Source of the DNA: JAXGPP01 sp040766885 | Lineage (GTDB): Bacteria; Planctomycetota; Planctomycetia; Pirellulales; Thermoguttaceae | Length of the DNA stretch: 64,000 nt | Assembly: GCA_040766885.1 (NCBI GenBank) | Contig: JAXGPP010000004.1 | Span: forward strand, 62,001 to 126,000 | Direction: 5' to 3' | Shown: one piece after another, positions 27,328 to 36,646 of the stretch | Layout: every line of letters starts with the position of its first letter | How positions within the stretch are numbered: position 1 is the stretch's first letter | Translations under genes and position numbers: made by a program | Notes under the pieces: generated by a model | Told to the model about the DNA's origin: nothing | What the model saw: only the letters and a program-made list of their open reading frames with translations | Databases searched by the model: none

Positions 27328-27834
27328 GCCGGGGGAACTTCATCGGCGACGTCGAACGCGGCCCGCCGGCGGAATCGAGCAGCGAGACTCGTGCCAGCCT
27401 CGGCAATGCTCAACCTGCAGGCAGAGCATGCCTGTTTTTGTGCGTCCCGACCCTTCTCGGTGGTTTTGGTGAAGGCGTGTCGCGTGTCGTAAACCACTCG
27501 TAGAAAAAGTCTTATGGAGGTCGGTGAGCCTGCCATCAAATGAACGGACCTGCTTCGGCACGGAAGCTGCGAAAGGCGGATGGCGAACTCAGAAGGATGG
27601 ATCCAAGTGGTTAAAGTAACAAGGACGCAGCACGAATTACTGGCCTTACTCGCGCACGGGCGAAGGAGGTGAGCACGCACAACAGGACTGTGGCTGTACC
27701 CCTCTAGTAGATCGACAGTTCCCATAGACCGGAGGGCATCAGATGCTTACGCCACCGGAGGACTCAGGTTGAGGGGCCATTGACTGGCCTCTCATGCTCG
27801 GGCTCAGGCACAACATTTCCCGGCACTTAGTCCA

Positions 27835-27872
27835 GCGAGCACCCCATTGGCAACACGGCATGGGGTGCTCGC
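27835..27872 (+). other. Perfect 12-bp stem-loop
   Basis: GCGAGCACCCCA (27835-27846) pairs with TGGGGTGCTCGC (27861-27872) around a 14-base loop, followed by ATTTCTTG. It could be a weak terminator or the 3' end of a small RNA. Confidence 0.5.
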
Positions 27873-27910
27873 ATTTCTTGATCTGACAGTGATCCTTCTT
27901 CCGGCTCCAC

Positions 27911-27932
27911 GGTTTCCGTTGACGCGGAAACC
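27911..27932 (+). other. Stem-loop upstream of proA
   Basis: GGTTTCCG (27911-27918) pairs with CGGAAACC (27925-27932) around a 6-base loop, about 80 bases before the proA start. A leader structure is possible. Confidence 0.35.
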
Positions 27933-28012
27933 CTTCTAGGAGATACTTCCCAGGCTGAGAACATCGAGAGTTTTGCCAATCTGCCTGAATTGCGCCATTT
28001 ACGGGTTAGTGC

Positions 28013-29287
28013 ATGTCGTTGAGCGAGACTGAGGGGCTACAGCAATACTGTCTGGACGTTGCCATGCGGGCCAAGCGTGCGGCGGCCGCCATGGTGCAGG
28101 TTTCCGGGGCCCAGAAGATCGACTGGCTCCGACGCAGTGCCCGCTTGCTCCAGGAGCGTACGGCATTGCTGACTGAGGCCAATCAACTTGATCTGGCGGC
28201 GGCGCCGGGATTCGGGCTCACCGATGCCCAGACCGATCGTCTGCGATTGACGCCCGACCGGATTGCGGCCATCGCGATGGCGCTCGACGAGATTGCTGTT
28301 CTGCCCGACCCGGTGGGGGAGATCATGCATTCGACCGTCCGGCCGAACGGGCTGGAGGTCCGCAAAGTCCGCGTACCGCTGGGAGTGATCTTCTTCATTT
28401 ATGAGTCGCGGCCCAACGTGACAGCCGACGCCGCGGCGCTGTGCGTCAAAGCAGGCAACGCGGTCATCCTCCGCGGGGGAAAGGAGGCTGCCCACTCCAG
28501 CGCGGCCATTGTCGCGGTGCTCGACGAGGCGGGTGCCGCGACGGGCATCCCGCGCGACGCCGTGCAACTGGTGGCCACCCCTGATCGCGAGGCGATCAGC
28601 CAGTTTCTCCATATGCCGGAGTACATCAGCGTCTGCATTCCGCGCGGAGGCGAGGGGCTGATCCGCCGGGTGTCGGCCGAGGCAAAGATGCCGGTCATCA
28701 AGCATTTCACGGGCAATTGCCACGTCTATCTCGACCGTACGGCCGATCCTGATATGGCCGAGCGGATTGTGGTTAACGCCAAGTGCCAGCGGATGGGGGT
28801 GTGCAACGCGGCAGAATCGCTCGTCGTTCACAGCGACGTGGCGGAGGGCCTGCTGCCGCGGATCGGCAAAGCGCTTGCGGCGCGGGGCGTGGAACTGCGT
28901 GGCGATGAAGCGACGCGGCGTTGGGTGCCCGAGGCCAGACCGGTTACTGAGGAGGACTATTACAGGGAGTATCTGGGACCGACGATCTCGGTGAAGGTCG
29001 TCGGCTCGCTCGATGAGGCGATTGAGCATATCAACCGGTACGGTTCGCAGCATACCGAAGCGATCGTTACCCGGGATCTCGACGCGGCGCGGCAGTTCAC
29101 CGCGCGGATCGACAGTTCGGCGGTGATGGTGAACGCAAGCACACGATTCAACGATGGCGGCGAGTTCGGCCTGGGGGCGGAGATCGGCATCAGCACCGAC
29201 AAGTTTCACGCTCGCGGGCCGTGCGGCATCAACGAGCTGACGAGTTACAAGTACGTGGTATTCGGAGCCGGCCACGTTCGCGAGTAG
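28013..29287 (+). CDS. proA: Glutamate-5-semialdehyde dehydrogenase (gamma-glutamyl phosphate reductase)
   Basis: A 424-residue enzyme of proline synthesis that reduces gamma-glutamyl phosphate with NADPH. VPLGVIFFIYESRPNVTADAA (read in parts), AVILRGGKEA, CIPRGGEGLIRRV, the catalytic Cys in CQRMGVCNAAE and STRFNDGGEFGLGAEIGIST are ProA signatures. Length and both ends match the family. proB is not adjacent, so the gene seems to be transcribed alone or with its long leader. Confidence 0.93.
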   Translation: MSLSETEGLQQYCLDVAMRAKRAAAAMVQVSGAQKIDWLRRSARLLQERTALLTEANQLDLAAAPGFGLTDAQTDRLRLTPDRIAAIAMALDEIAVLPDPVGEIMHSTVRPNGLEVRKVRVPLGVIFFIYESRPNVTADAAALCVKAGNAVILRGGKEAAHSSAAIVAVLDEAGAATGIPRDAVQLVATPDREAISQFLHMPEYISVCIPRGGEGLIRRVSAEAKMPVIKHFTGNCHVYLDRTADPDMAERIVVNAKCQRMGVCNAAESLVVHSDVAEGLLPRIGKALAARGVELRGDEATRRWVPEARPVTEEDYYREYLGPTISVKVVGSLDEAIEHINRYGSQHTEAIVTRDLDAARQFTARIDSSAVMVNASTRFNDGGEFGLGAEIGISTDKFHARGPCGINELTSYKYVVFGAGHVRE

Positions 29288-29391
29288 CCTGTCGACGGCG
29301 ATCGGCTCCGAGGCGGATGGCGGAACAGTCGGCAATACTTGCCCGCCGGGTCGCTTGTCAACCCGAAGGTCATCAATCCAAGGATGGATGA

Positions 29392-30426
29392 ATGAGCGGA
29401 GACGTCCTCAGCCAGGCGGAAGTGGAAACGCTGTTGAACGCCATGCAGAAGACGGCCGCGGCGCAGTCGACCGCGGCCGCCGAGCGCCCGGCGGCGCCGA
29501 GCGCACCGGCGTTCAAAGGGCGCGACAAGATCATGCCCTACGACTTCAAGCGGCCCGAGCGGGTCGGCAAGGAGCAGATGCGGGCGCTGCAGAGCCTGCA
29601 CGAGGGATTCAGCCGCAACTTCGCTGCCGGTTTGTCGGCGATGCTGCGAGGAATGGTCGAGGTGAAACTGACCAGCGTCGATCAGCTCACGTACAGCGAG
29701 TTCGTGTTCAGTCTCGAGAACCCGACCTGCTTCAATCTCCTCCGGGCGGAGCCGCTGGAAGGCAACCTGATCCTCGATTTCAACCCCTCGATCCTCTACC
29801 CGATCATCGACCGGCTGCTCGGCGGCGGACGCGAGATCGGGCCGACCGCGCGGCGGCCGCTCACCGAGATCGAGCTGCGGCTCGTCTCGCGGATTACCAA
29901 CCTCTTTCTCACCGAGCTGCACCGCGCGTGGGAGAACGTCCTCGACCTGAAGCTGGAAGTGGTCCGGGTGGAGAGCAACCCGCAACTGGTTCAGATCGTT
30001 CCGCCCAACGAAGTCGTGGTGCTGATCAGCTTCGAGCTTGCGCTGGGCGACCTGCGCGGGATGATGAACCTCTGCATCCCCTACAATTCCATCGAGCGGA
30101 TCGGCGGCAAGCTATCGTCGAACAGTTGGGTGGCCTACGGCAAGCGGCAGGCGACCGAGGAGACGATGCGGCAGATCGGCGACAGTGTGCGGAGCTCGCT
30201 CGTGGAGCTTTGCGTGCGGCTGGCCAGGACCAGGATCACCACCGGCGAGCTGATTGGTCTTCGCGTGGGCGATGTGATCATGACCGAGAAGGACGTCCAC
30301 AGCGCGCTGCTGGTGAGCATCGAAGGCGTACCGAAGTATCACGCCAGTCCGGGCGCCTTCAAGGCCCACAAGGCGATCCGCATCGAGGGATCGCTGCAAA
30401 GCCCGATCCAGGCGATCGGGGAGTGA
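29392..30426 (+). CDS. fliM: Flagellar motor switch protein FliM
   Basis: A 344-residue protein of the flagellar C ring that binds CheY-P and sets rotation direction. The N-terminus MSGDVLSQAEVETLLNAM is the CheY-P-binding motif, followed by an Ala/Pro linker and the middle domain (YDFKRPERVGKEQMRALQSLHEGFS). The C-terminal SpoA domain ends EGSLQSPIQAIGE. An AAGGA at 29380 lies 7 bases before the ATG. It stands alone without fliN or other flagellar genes, and converges on a coiled-coil gene with only 3 bases between the stops. Confidence 0.88.
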   Translation: MSGDVLSQAEVETLLNAMQKTAAAQSTAAAERPAAPSAPAFKGRDKIMPYDFKRPERVGKEQMRALQSLHEGFSRNFAAGLSAMLRGMVEVKLTSVDQLTYSEFVFSLENPTCFNLLRAEPLEGNLILDFNPSILYPIIDRLLGGGREIGPTARRPLTEIELRLVSRITNLFLTELHRAWENVLDLKLEVVRVESNPQLVQIVPPNEVVVLISFELALGDLRGMMNLCIPYNSIERIGGKLSSNSWVAYGKRQATEETMRQIGDSVRSSLVELCVRLARTRITTGELIGLRVGDVIMTEKDVHSALLVSIEGVPKYHASPGAFKAHKAIRIEGSLQSPIQAIGE

Positions 30427-30429
30427 GGT

Positions 30430-33039
30430 TCATTTTTTCCCGCTCTCGTCCTCATCGAGATCGGCCAGCCCGAGCCGGCTGAGCCAGCGGCCTCGCGGCG
30501 GCTTTTCGCCGGATGCGGCCGCGCCGGCCGCCGCCGGGGCCCCCGGCAGGTGTGTGCCGGCAAGGCGTTCTTCAGCGGCGCGGAGTTTTTCTTCGAGTTC
30601 GGCCCGCTCCCGGGCGAGCTTGGCCCGCTCCAGTGACGCCTCGACTTCAGCCTCGCGGAGCTTCTGCTCCCACTCTTCGCGCAATCGCCGGAGGTTCTCG
30701 CGTTCTTCCTGAACGATGGTGTCCTGATCGAGCGCGTCGCCCAAGGCCGCGGCTCCGACGGCTACCGTGCCCAGATTGCTGCTTTGGTTGGCCAGAAGTT
30801 GGCGAAGCTCGTCGACCTCGCGTTCCTTCTCCGCAAGCATGCGGTCGGTGCGGCGGACCACATCCTTGAGTTCGGCGCGCTCCGCGATTGCTTCGGGCGT
30901 CTGCTGTTCGTCCGACTGAGATTCCAGAGCGGCGAGGATACGGCGTTTCTCGGCTTCCCAGTCGAGGCCGCCGGAAGGCGACGCTGACGAGGAACCTGGC
31001 CCCTGCGCGGCGAGCTGCTTCTCGAGCGCCGCATTCTTCGATTTCAGCTCGCGAACATCGTCCAAAGCCAACTGATAGCGGCGCCGCAGCTCATCGTCGC
31101 CCTCGCCGCTCGCCAGCTTCCCGCCTTGTGAAGCTTGTTCCGCCAGTGCGGCGATGCGCCCCTCGGCCGCCGCCAGATCGCCCGCCAGCCGGTCGCGTTC
31201 GGCACGAACGCGAGCCAACTCGGCCGAATCGGCCAGCACGGCGCCGGCTCGCGCGGCATCCTGTTCCAGTTCGTCGCATCGTTCGCGAAGCGCGTCGCGC
31301 TCCGCGGCGAGTGTCGCTTCGCGGCGCGCGGCGGCGGCCAGTTGGGTCTCGAGTTCGGACTCCCGCCCGGCCGCGGCTTCAACCTGCTGGCGAAGCTGCA
31401 AATCCCGGTGTCCGGCGGCAGCCTGTTCCGATTCAAGGGCCAGGCAGCGCTGCTGGGCCGTTTCCAGTTCCGCAACGAGCTCCTTCTGGCGTGACCGGAT
31501 TGCTTCCAGGCGCGCGTCGGCCTCGGCGGCACGCTGCTGTATCGTTTCCAATTCGGCGCTCTGCCGAGCTTCCGCCTCCCGAGCGGCCTTCAGCTCCTCC
31601 GCCAGTCGCTGCTGACGCTCGGCGCCCACCTTCAGTTCGGCCTCCGCCGCCGTTTGCCGGCGACTCAGAGACTCGACTTCGAGCTGCAGCGACGTTTCGC
31701 TCTGTCGTGCGATCTGCAGTTCGTCCCGCAGACGGGCTTCGCGGCCGGCAGCCGCTTCGGCGAGTGCTTGCCGCTCGCCCAGCTCAGCGCGGAGCGATTC
31801 GAGTTCCAGCGTGAGCCTGCCGTTGGCGGCGCGAACGGCGTCCCGATCCTCGACCGCCTGGACTGTCTTCTCGACTTCGGCCTGGATCGCCTCGTGGAGC
31901 CGCTTCTCAAGATCCGTGGCCGCTTCCAGCTTTCGCTGCAACTCGGCCAGCTCCGCCTCTCGCGATTCCAGGTCGACTGCCGCGCGACTCTCGGCGTTGC
32001 GCGCCGCCTCGAGCTCGCTGCGCAGCCGGGCGTTCAGCTCCTCGGCAGAACGGAACTTGATTTCCAGGTCGGCCTGCTGCGCCCGTTGCGTCTCCAGGTC
32101 GCCTGCCAGAGCCGTTTGCCGCTGCCGGGCCGCTTCGAGTTGCGCGACTGCCTCGGCCTCGCGCTGCAGGGCTCGCTCTGCCGAGGCCGAAAGCTCCAGC
32201 TCGCGCTTGCGGGCGCGATCGACTTCGGCCGATTGCTGCTCGATCTGCCGGGTCTGCTCTTCGATCTGCCGCTGAAGCTGGCTGATCTCGCTGCCGTCGA
32301 GACGCTCGAGTCCGGCACGCTGCCGCTGGATTTCTTTCAGGTGCGCCTGCCGCTGCGCCTGGAACTCCTGGGCGATGCGGCGCCGTTGAGCCTTCGTCCG
32401 CGCCTGCTCGGCGGCGAGCTCTTGCCGTTGCTCGGCGGCCGCGGCGATCTCGGCTTCGAGCCGGGCTCGAAGGGCCGTCGCGTGCTCGACTTCAGCCAGA
32501 TGCTCTTGCCGCTCCAGCGCCAGGACCTGCCGGTCGCGATGCAACTGCGTTTCGGCCTCTTCGATCGCGGTGCGGAGCCGGTCGAGTTCGGACCGGTGCT
32601 CACTGAATTCGGCTTGGCGCCGGCCATCGACCGATTGAAGCTCGATCAATGCCGAGTGTCGGGCCTCGAGATCCTGCTGCTGAGCGGCGATCTGCGCCGA
32701 CAGGGAATGAAACTGTTCGAGCGCCCGTTGCTGCGCTGCGTCCCATTCCGCCTGCCGCTTGGAGATCTCTTGCTCCACCGTCCGGAGCGATTCGGCCTGG
32801 AGGTCGAGTTGCCGCGACCGTTCGGCCAACTGCCGTTGCGTTTGGCTGGTCTGCGACTGGCTCTCGTCAAACTGGCGGCGGAGCCCGTCGAGCTGCGCGG
32901 CAACGTGGGCCTGTGTCTCCTGGGCTTGCTTGCGGTGCGCGGCAAGAAACTGCGCCACCCGGTCACGCTCAGCGCGGAGCGAGACAAGGAACTGGTCAGC
33001 CCAGTCATGGTCGGTGGACACAGGGGGCGTTTCTTCCAT
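30430..33039 (-). CDS. Large coiled-coil protein
   Basis: An 869-residue protein. Residues about 15-560 are an almost continuous coiled coil rich in Glu, Gln, Arg, Ala and Leu (EEQTRQIEQQSAEVDRARKR and similar). A second coiled section lies at about 600-840, separated by GPGSSSASPSGG. The C-terminus GRWLSRLGLADLDEDESGKK is basic then acidic. There is no signal peptide or membrane helix, so it is probably a cytoplasmic scaffold or filament-forming protein. It faces fliM tail to tail, but no link in function is shown. A good promoter lies 100 bases upstream. Confidence 0.7.
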   Translation of the reverse strand: MEETPPVSTDHDWADQFLVSLRAERDRVAQFLAAHRKQAQETQAHVAAQLDGLRRQFDESQSQTSQTQRQLAERSRQLDLQAESLRTVEQEISKRQAEWDAAQQRALEQFHSLSAQIAAQQQDLEARHSALIELQSVDGRRQAEFSEHRSELDRLRTAIEEAETQLHRDRQVLALERQEHLAEVEHATALRARLEAEIAAAAEQRQELAAEQARTKAQRRRIAQEFQAQRQAHLKEIQRQRAGLERLDGSEISQLQRQIEEQTRQIEQQSAEVDRARKRELELSASAERALQREAEAVAQLEAARQRQTALAGDLETQRAQQADLEIKFRSAEELNARLRSELEAARNAESRAAVDLESREAELAELQRKLEAATDLEKRLHEAIQAEVEKTVQAVEDRDAVRAANGRLTLELESLRAELGERQALAEAAAGREARLRDELQIARQSETSLQLEVESLSRRQTAAEAELKVGAERQQRLAEELKAAREAEARQSAELETIQQRAAEADARLEAIRSRQKELVAELETAQQRCLALESEQAAAGHRDLQLRQQVEAAAGRESELETQLAAAARREATLAAERDALRERCDELEQDAARAGAVLADSAELARVRAERDRLAGDLAAAEGRIAALAEQASQGGKLASGEGDDELRRRYQLALDDVRELKSKNAALEKQLAAQGPGSSSASPSGGLDWEAEKRRILAALESQSDEQQTPEAIAERAELKDVVRRTDRMLAEKEREVDELRQLLANQSSNLGTVAVGAAALGDALDQDTIVQEERENLRRLREEWEQKLREAEVEASLERAKLARERAELEEKLRAAEERLAGTHLPGAPAAAGAAASGEKPPRGRWLSRLGLADLDEDESGKK

Positions 33040-33139
33040 GTTCCCCGCTTCGAGGGTACAACGGCATAAGCGGCAAAAAACGCATACCTGGAACGTAATC
33101 CATCTCTTGTCGGGTTTGTCCAGGCGGTGCGCCTACAGT

Positions 33140-33168
33140 TCTATAGGTCAGACTATGATCGGGGTCAA
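33140..33168 (-). promoter_or_regulatory. Sigma-70-type promoter for the coiled-coil gene
   Basis: On the minus strand TTGACC (33168-33163) and TATAGA (33145-33140) are separated by exactly 17 bases, about 100 bases before the start at 33039. Confidence 0.6.
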
Positions 33169-33362
33169 AGCAGCCACTGCGGAGCCGCTCAGGGCACGGT
33201 CGGAAACGGGCGTGAAACGGGAGGGAGTGTCTCAAGCCGAGTTTCGCGCCAAGTCTGAGGCCATTGTTGCCGGCCGCGACGGACTCAAGACAGATTTCAG
33301 TCTGTAACGTCTGTAGGTCCTGAAGCGGCCTTCGAGCGATGCCGTTCGTGGCCAAACGGTGT

Positions 33363-33390
33363 TTGCCGCCTCGCCAAACCGTGATAGACT
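33363..33390 (+). promoter_or_regulatory. Candidate sigma-70-type promoter for the histidine kinase gene
   Basis: TTGCCG (33363-33368) and TAGACT (33385-33390) are separated by 16 bases, about 90 bases before the ATG at 33483. Confidence 0.35.
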
Positions 33391-33482
33391 GGCGGTGGCA
33401 GGCTGGAACTCCCAGCCTCGCTTCCCATCATTGCGCCGCAGTCGCTGCCGGTTCCCAAAAAGCGTCGATTCAGACGGTGGCT

Positions 33483-34823
33483 ATGACGTCCTGCTCAACC
33501 AGCCTGCAAGACGGCACTGCGATCCCCTCCAAGGGAGGTTCGCTCACGCTGAACGAGGCCCGTCTGGAAGCGCTCCTCCAGTTGAGCCGGATGACGCAGG
33601 CGTCGCTCCAGGAAATCACCGACTTCGCGCTGGAACAGGCGGTGCTGCTCACCCGAAGCCGACTCGGCTACCTGGCCTTTGTCAACCGCGAGGAGACCGT
33701 CCTCACGATGCACTCTTGGTCGCGCTGCGCCATGCGCGAATGCCAGATCGCCGAGAAACCGATCGTCTATCGCCTGGAGACGACCGGATTGTGGGGTGAA
33801 GCGCTGAGGCAGCGGCGGCCGATCATCACCAACGATTACGTGGCGGCCAGCCCCTGGAAGCAGGGCCTGCCGCCGGGACATGTTCCTCTCGAGCGGCACA
33901 TGAACGTGCCGATCTTCGACGCCGGGCGGATCGTGGCCTTGGCAGGAGTGGGCAACAAGGATGGCGATTACGACGAATCGGACGTCCGCCAACTGACGCT
34001 GCTCATCGACGGTATGTGGAAGATCGTGGAACGCCAACGCGCCGAACGCGAGTTGGACGCACACCGGGAACACCTCGAACGGCTCGTTGAAGAACGGACC
34101 GCGGAGCTGAATCGTGAGGTTGAGGAGCGGAAGAAGGCTTACGAGACGGTGCGGTCGGAGCGGGAGTATCTCAAGCACTTGCTCTCGTTGCAGGATCGCG
34201 AACGGCAACTCATCGGATACGAGATTCACGACGGCCTGACGCAGATGCTTATCGGCACGCTCATGCACCTCGACTCCGTCGTCGTCAACGGCCGTGACGA
34301 AAGCCCGGAGAACGCCCAGCGGTACCAGCACACACGGATGCTTCTCAGCCAGTCGATCCAGGAGGCGCGTCGCCTGATCAGCGGTTTCCGCTCCGAGATC
34401 ATCGAGCAGTTCGGCCTGGTGGCCGCCATCGAGGATCTCATCGATCGCCAACGGGCAGCCGACGCCGCGGTCGAAATCGACTTCGTTCACTGGCTGGCGA
34501 CAGAGCGTTTCCCCGCGCCGCTGGAGAATAACCTGTTCCGTCTCATCCAGGAGGCCCTCGCCAACGCCGCTCGCCACAGTCGCAGCGATCGGGTGCGGAT
34601 CGAACTTCTGCAGGACCGGGATCGGGTGCGGCTTTCGGTCCAGGACTGGGGCATCGGGTTCGATCCGTCCGCGCCTCAGGGCGGGCGATTCGGGTTGGAG
34701 AGCATTCGCCAGCGAGCACGCCTATTCGGGGGCCAAGCCACAATCCACAGCCTTCCCGGCAAGGGAACTACAGTGACCGTCGAGTTGTCCGTGGCGTCTG
34801 AACCATGCGGGCAGCCTTCTTGA
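33483..34823 (+). CDS. GAF-domain sensor histidine kinase, NarL-partner type
   Basis: A 446-residue soluble kinase. Residues about 20-180 form a GAF-type sensor domain (LEALLQLSRMTQASLQEITD). A coiled coil runs from about 185 to 240. The HisKA_3 phosphoacceptor region QLIGYEIHDGLTQMLIG carries His249. A HATPase_c domain has the N box (LIQEALANAARHS), DWGIGFDP and GRFGLESIRQRA. Kinases of this type phosphorylate LuxR-type response regulators; none is encoded beside it. There is no membrane helix, so the signal is likely cytoplasmic. The ATG at 33483 is preferred to an upstream start that would add intergenic-looking sequence. Confidence 0.82.
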   Translation: MTSCSTSLQDGTAIPSKGGSLTLNEARLEALLQLSRMTQASLQEITDFALEQAVLLTRSRLGYLAFVNREETVLTMHSWSRCAMRECQIAEKPIVYRLETTGLWGEALRQRRPIITNDYVAASPWKQGLPPGHVPLERHMNVPIFDAGRIVALAGVGNKDGDYDESDVRQLTLLIDGMWKIVERQRAERELDAHREHLERLVEERTAELNREVEERKKAYETVRSEREYLKHLLSLQDRERQLIGYEIHDGLTQMLIGTLMHLDSVVVNGRDESPENAQRYQHTRMLLSQSIQEARRLISGFRSEIIEQFGLVAAIEDLIDRQRAADAAVEIDFVHWLATERFPAPLENNLFRLIQEALANAARHSRSDRVRIELLQDRDRVRLSVQDWGIGFDPSAPQGGRFGLESIRQRARLFGGQATIHSLPGKGTTVTVELSVASEPCGQPS

Positions 34824-34887
34824 AGGCGCATCGCGACCCGCAAAGCCATGTCGTGGCGGGGCGGTAACTCGTTTCACAGACTTCTGC

Positions 34888-35517
34888 TCAAGGTTCGACA
34901 GGCGCCGCCACCTTTTCGATGGGTATTTGCACCTCGAAGAAAAGTCGCTCGGCAGGGACCATCGGGCTGTTGTAGCCCATCACGCGGAGCGGACCGGAGG
35001 CGCGGTATTCATCCGCCCGCTCATCGAGCCAGGCTTGAAGCTGACGCCGCGCCTCTTCCACGGCCGACGCCGTGTGGGCGCCGCGCGCGCCCATGCTGAC
35101 GACGGTCATGGACTGGACGTCGGCCACTTCGACGAGCCCCTTGGGCCCTGCTTCGCCCATGTCGGGCCTGCCGTAGAGGAAGGCCATTGAACGTTCATCG
35201 CGCTGCTGCTCATCCGGCTGGCCGTATGTAATTTCTACGGGAGCCGTCATCGGGATGTCGTTGCGGCTGATGTGCGCAAAGAGCTTCCAGAACGCGGCGG
35301 CCCCAGCGGCAGACGCCTTGCGATAGGCAGGGTAGGTCTTGACCTCGATCGTTCCGACAGGTGTGTGGCCGGGGAATCCCTGGGGCATCTCTGCCTCGAT
35401 GGTTGGCTTGAACTCCTCGCTGGACGAGGGACGGGCCTCAGCCCCGTATCCGGGCATCTTGTCTCGCGTCAACCAGACGCATCCGATCAGCAGGGTAAAG
35501 GTCATCATCCGAAACAT
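34888..35517 (-). CDS. SOUL family heme-binding-like lipoprotein
   Basis: A 209-residue protein. The leader ends LLIGC, a lipobox with Cys13, so it is probably membrane-anchored outside the cytoplasm. The body matches the SOUL fold: IEVKTYPAYRKASA, FWKLFAHISRNDIPMTAPVEI, and MGYNSPMVPAERLFFEVQIPIE at the C-terminus. SOUL proteins bind heme or related tetrapyrroles; the actual ligand here is not shown. The DUF523/DUF1722 gene lies 32 bases upstream on the same strand. Confidence 0.8.
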   Translation of the reverse strand: MFRMMTFTLLIGCVWLTRDKMPGYGAEARPSSSEEFKPTIEAEMPQGFPGHTPVGTIEVKTYPAYRKASAAGAAAFWKLFAHISRNDIPMTAPVEITYGQPDEQQRDERSMAFLYGRPDMGEAGPKGLVEVADVQSMTVVSMGARGAHTASAVEEARRQLQAWLDERADEYRASGPLRVMGYNSPMVPAERLFFEVQIPIEKVAAPVEP

Positions 35518-35549
35518 ATGTTGAAGCCTCTCGTCGGGATGGCGACGTA

Positions 35550-36551
35550 TCAGACATGCACCTGGAGCATCAGCTCGCGCGGATGGCTGGCCAGATAGGT
35601 CTGATCGCGCAGGTAGGCGATTTGAAATTCCGATATGTAATGCCTCACGAGCGTGAGTGGTACGGCCAGGGGAACAAACCGGCGGCGGAAGTCGTCCAAA
35701 AGTCGAAGTAGTTCGCGCTTCTCAGCCGGTGCCAGGAGGCGTTTGAAAAAGCCGACCACGTGCTGCAGGGCGTTGAAGTGGCTTCCGGCGGTGGCCACCC
35801 GGGACAGGCCGCCCATTAAGCCGGCCAGGTATTCAGCGGCGATTTCATCGCGCGGCCGCCCTTTGGCTCCGGCGACAAGGGCCCCTAACCGCCGATATGT
35901 TGCCGGATCGTGGGCCAGAAGGAGCATTTTCTCCCGGGTATGAAACCCGACCATGTCGCTAAGGCTCCAGGGAGAGGCGAATAGCGACTTTGCGCGATGA
36001 TAGGCAAACACCCGGTGGAGGAAACTCTCGCGGAGCTGCGGATCGTTGAGGCGTCCGTCTTCTTCGACGGGCAGCAGCGGCCAGCGCTCGACGACCGCCG
36101 CAGCGAACAGTCCACGCCCGTCGCGGGATGGAACTCCGTTGCGATCGTAAATCCGCACGCGGTGCACCCCGCAGGTCGGCGAGTTCTTGGCAAAGATGTA
36201 ACCCGAGAGGTTAAGCGTCTCCAGTTCGTCGAGCTTGCGATTTGTGTACTGCTGCATTACTCCGGTGTGGTCCACGCCAGAGCGGGTTCCGATAAGTTGC
36301 AGCGGCCCGCCATCGTCGCTACGCCTCAGCCGGATCGCTTCACGTGGGGTGCCCAGTCCGATGTCGACCTCCGGACAGACCGGAACATACTGCACGAACT
36401 GACCGAGACTTTCGGTGATGTAGTGGCTCCGCTGGTGCCCACCGTTGAAGCGGACCGCATTGCCAAGAAGGCAGGCCGAAACGCCGATGCGGACAGGTTC
36501 CGGACCGTCCATTTCGCTTGTCTTGTGCGGCTGGTTCTGGAGCGACGTCAT
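35550..36551 (-). CDS. DUF523 and DUF1722 domain protein (YbgA-like)
   Basis: A 333-residue protein. The DUF523 part (about 12-160) has conserved Cys motifs GVSACLLG, VPVCPEVDIGLGTPRE and SPTCGVHRVRIY. The DUF1722/YbgA part (about 180-310) includes FHTREKMLLLAHDP and HYISEFQIAYLRDQTYL. The combination is common in bacteria, often near photolyase genes; its function is not established. Three spaced cysteines suggest metal or sulfur chemistry. The ATG at 36551 is chosen because upstream residues overlap non-coding sequence; 36512 is an alternative. Confidence 0.8.
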   Translation of the reverse strand: MTSLQNQPHKTSEMDGPEPVRIGVSACLLGNAVRFNGGHQRSHYITESLGQFVQYVPVCPEVDIGLGTPREAIRLRRSDDGGPLQLIGTRSGVDHTGVMQQYTNRKLDELETLNLSGYIFAKNSPTCGVHRVRIYDRNGVPSRDGRGLFAAAVVERWPLLPVEEDGRLNDPQLRESFLHRVFAYHRAKSLFASPWSLSDMVGFHTREKMLLLAHDPATYRRLGALVAGAKGRPRDEIAAEYLAGLMGGLSRVATAGSHFNALQHVVGFFKRLLAPAEKRELLRLLDDFRRRFVPLAVPLTLVRHYISEFQIAYLRDQTYLASHPRELMLQVHV

Positions 36552-36646
36552 GGACAGGCAATCCGAAGTGGCAGGTGCACGTAGTCTTGGAAGAAAGCAG
36601 CGATGCGGCACGCGATTGTGCCGCATCGCTAAGAACTCTCAACCTA

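Larger units (their letters stand above)
27328..28012. other. Long intergenic region with two hairpins before proA
   Basis: 685 bases without a convincing gene. One short frame (27580-27672, 30 codons) reads MANSEGWIQVVKVTRTQHEL and stops; its start lacks a good ribosome site. Two perfect stem-loops lie at 27835-27872 and 27911-27932. The base composition is more balanced than in the neighbouring genes, so a regulatory RNA or long leader is possible. Confidence 0.4.
33040..33482. other. Divergent promoter region
   Basis: Lies between the minus-strand coiled-coil gene and the plus-strand histidine kinase gene. It holds the two promoter candidates listed separately and an ACAGA/TCTGT inverted repeat at about 33291-33306. 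No small gene was seen. Confidence 0.45.

Noticed and set aside
27580..27672. 30-codon open frame in the gap before proA
   Set aside because: Too short, no good ribosome site and no known family; kept only as a note in the gap entry.
30888..33307. Long plus-strand open frames opposite the coiled-coil gene
   Set aside because: They mirror the codon bias of the minus-strand gene, have low-complexity Ser/Arg or Leu/Gly content, no ribosome sites and no family resemblance.
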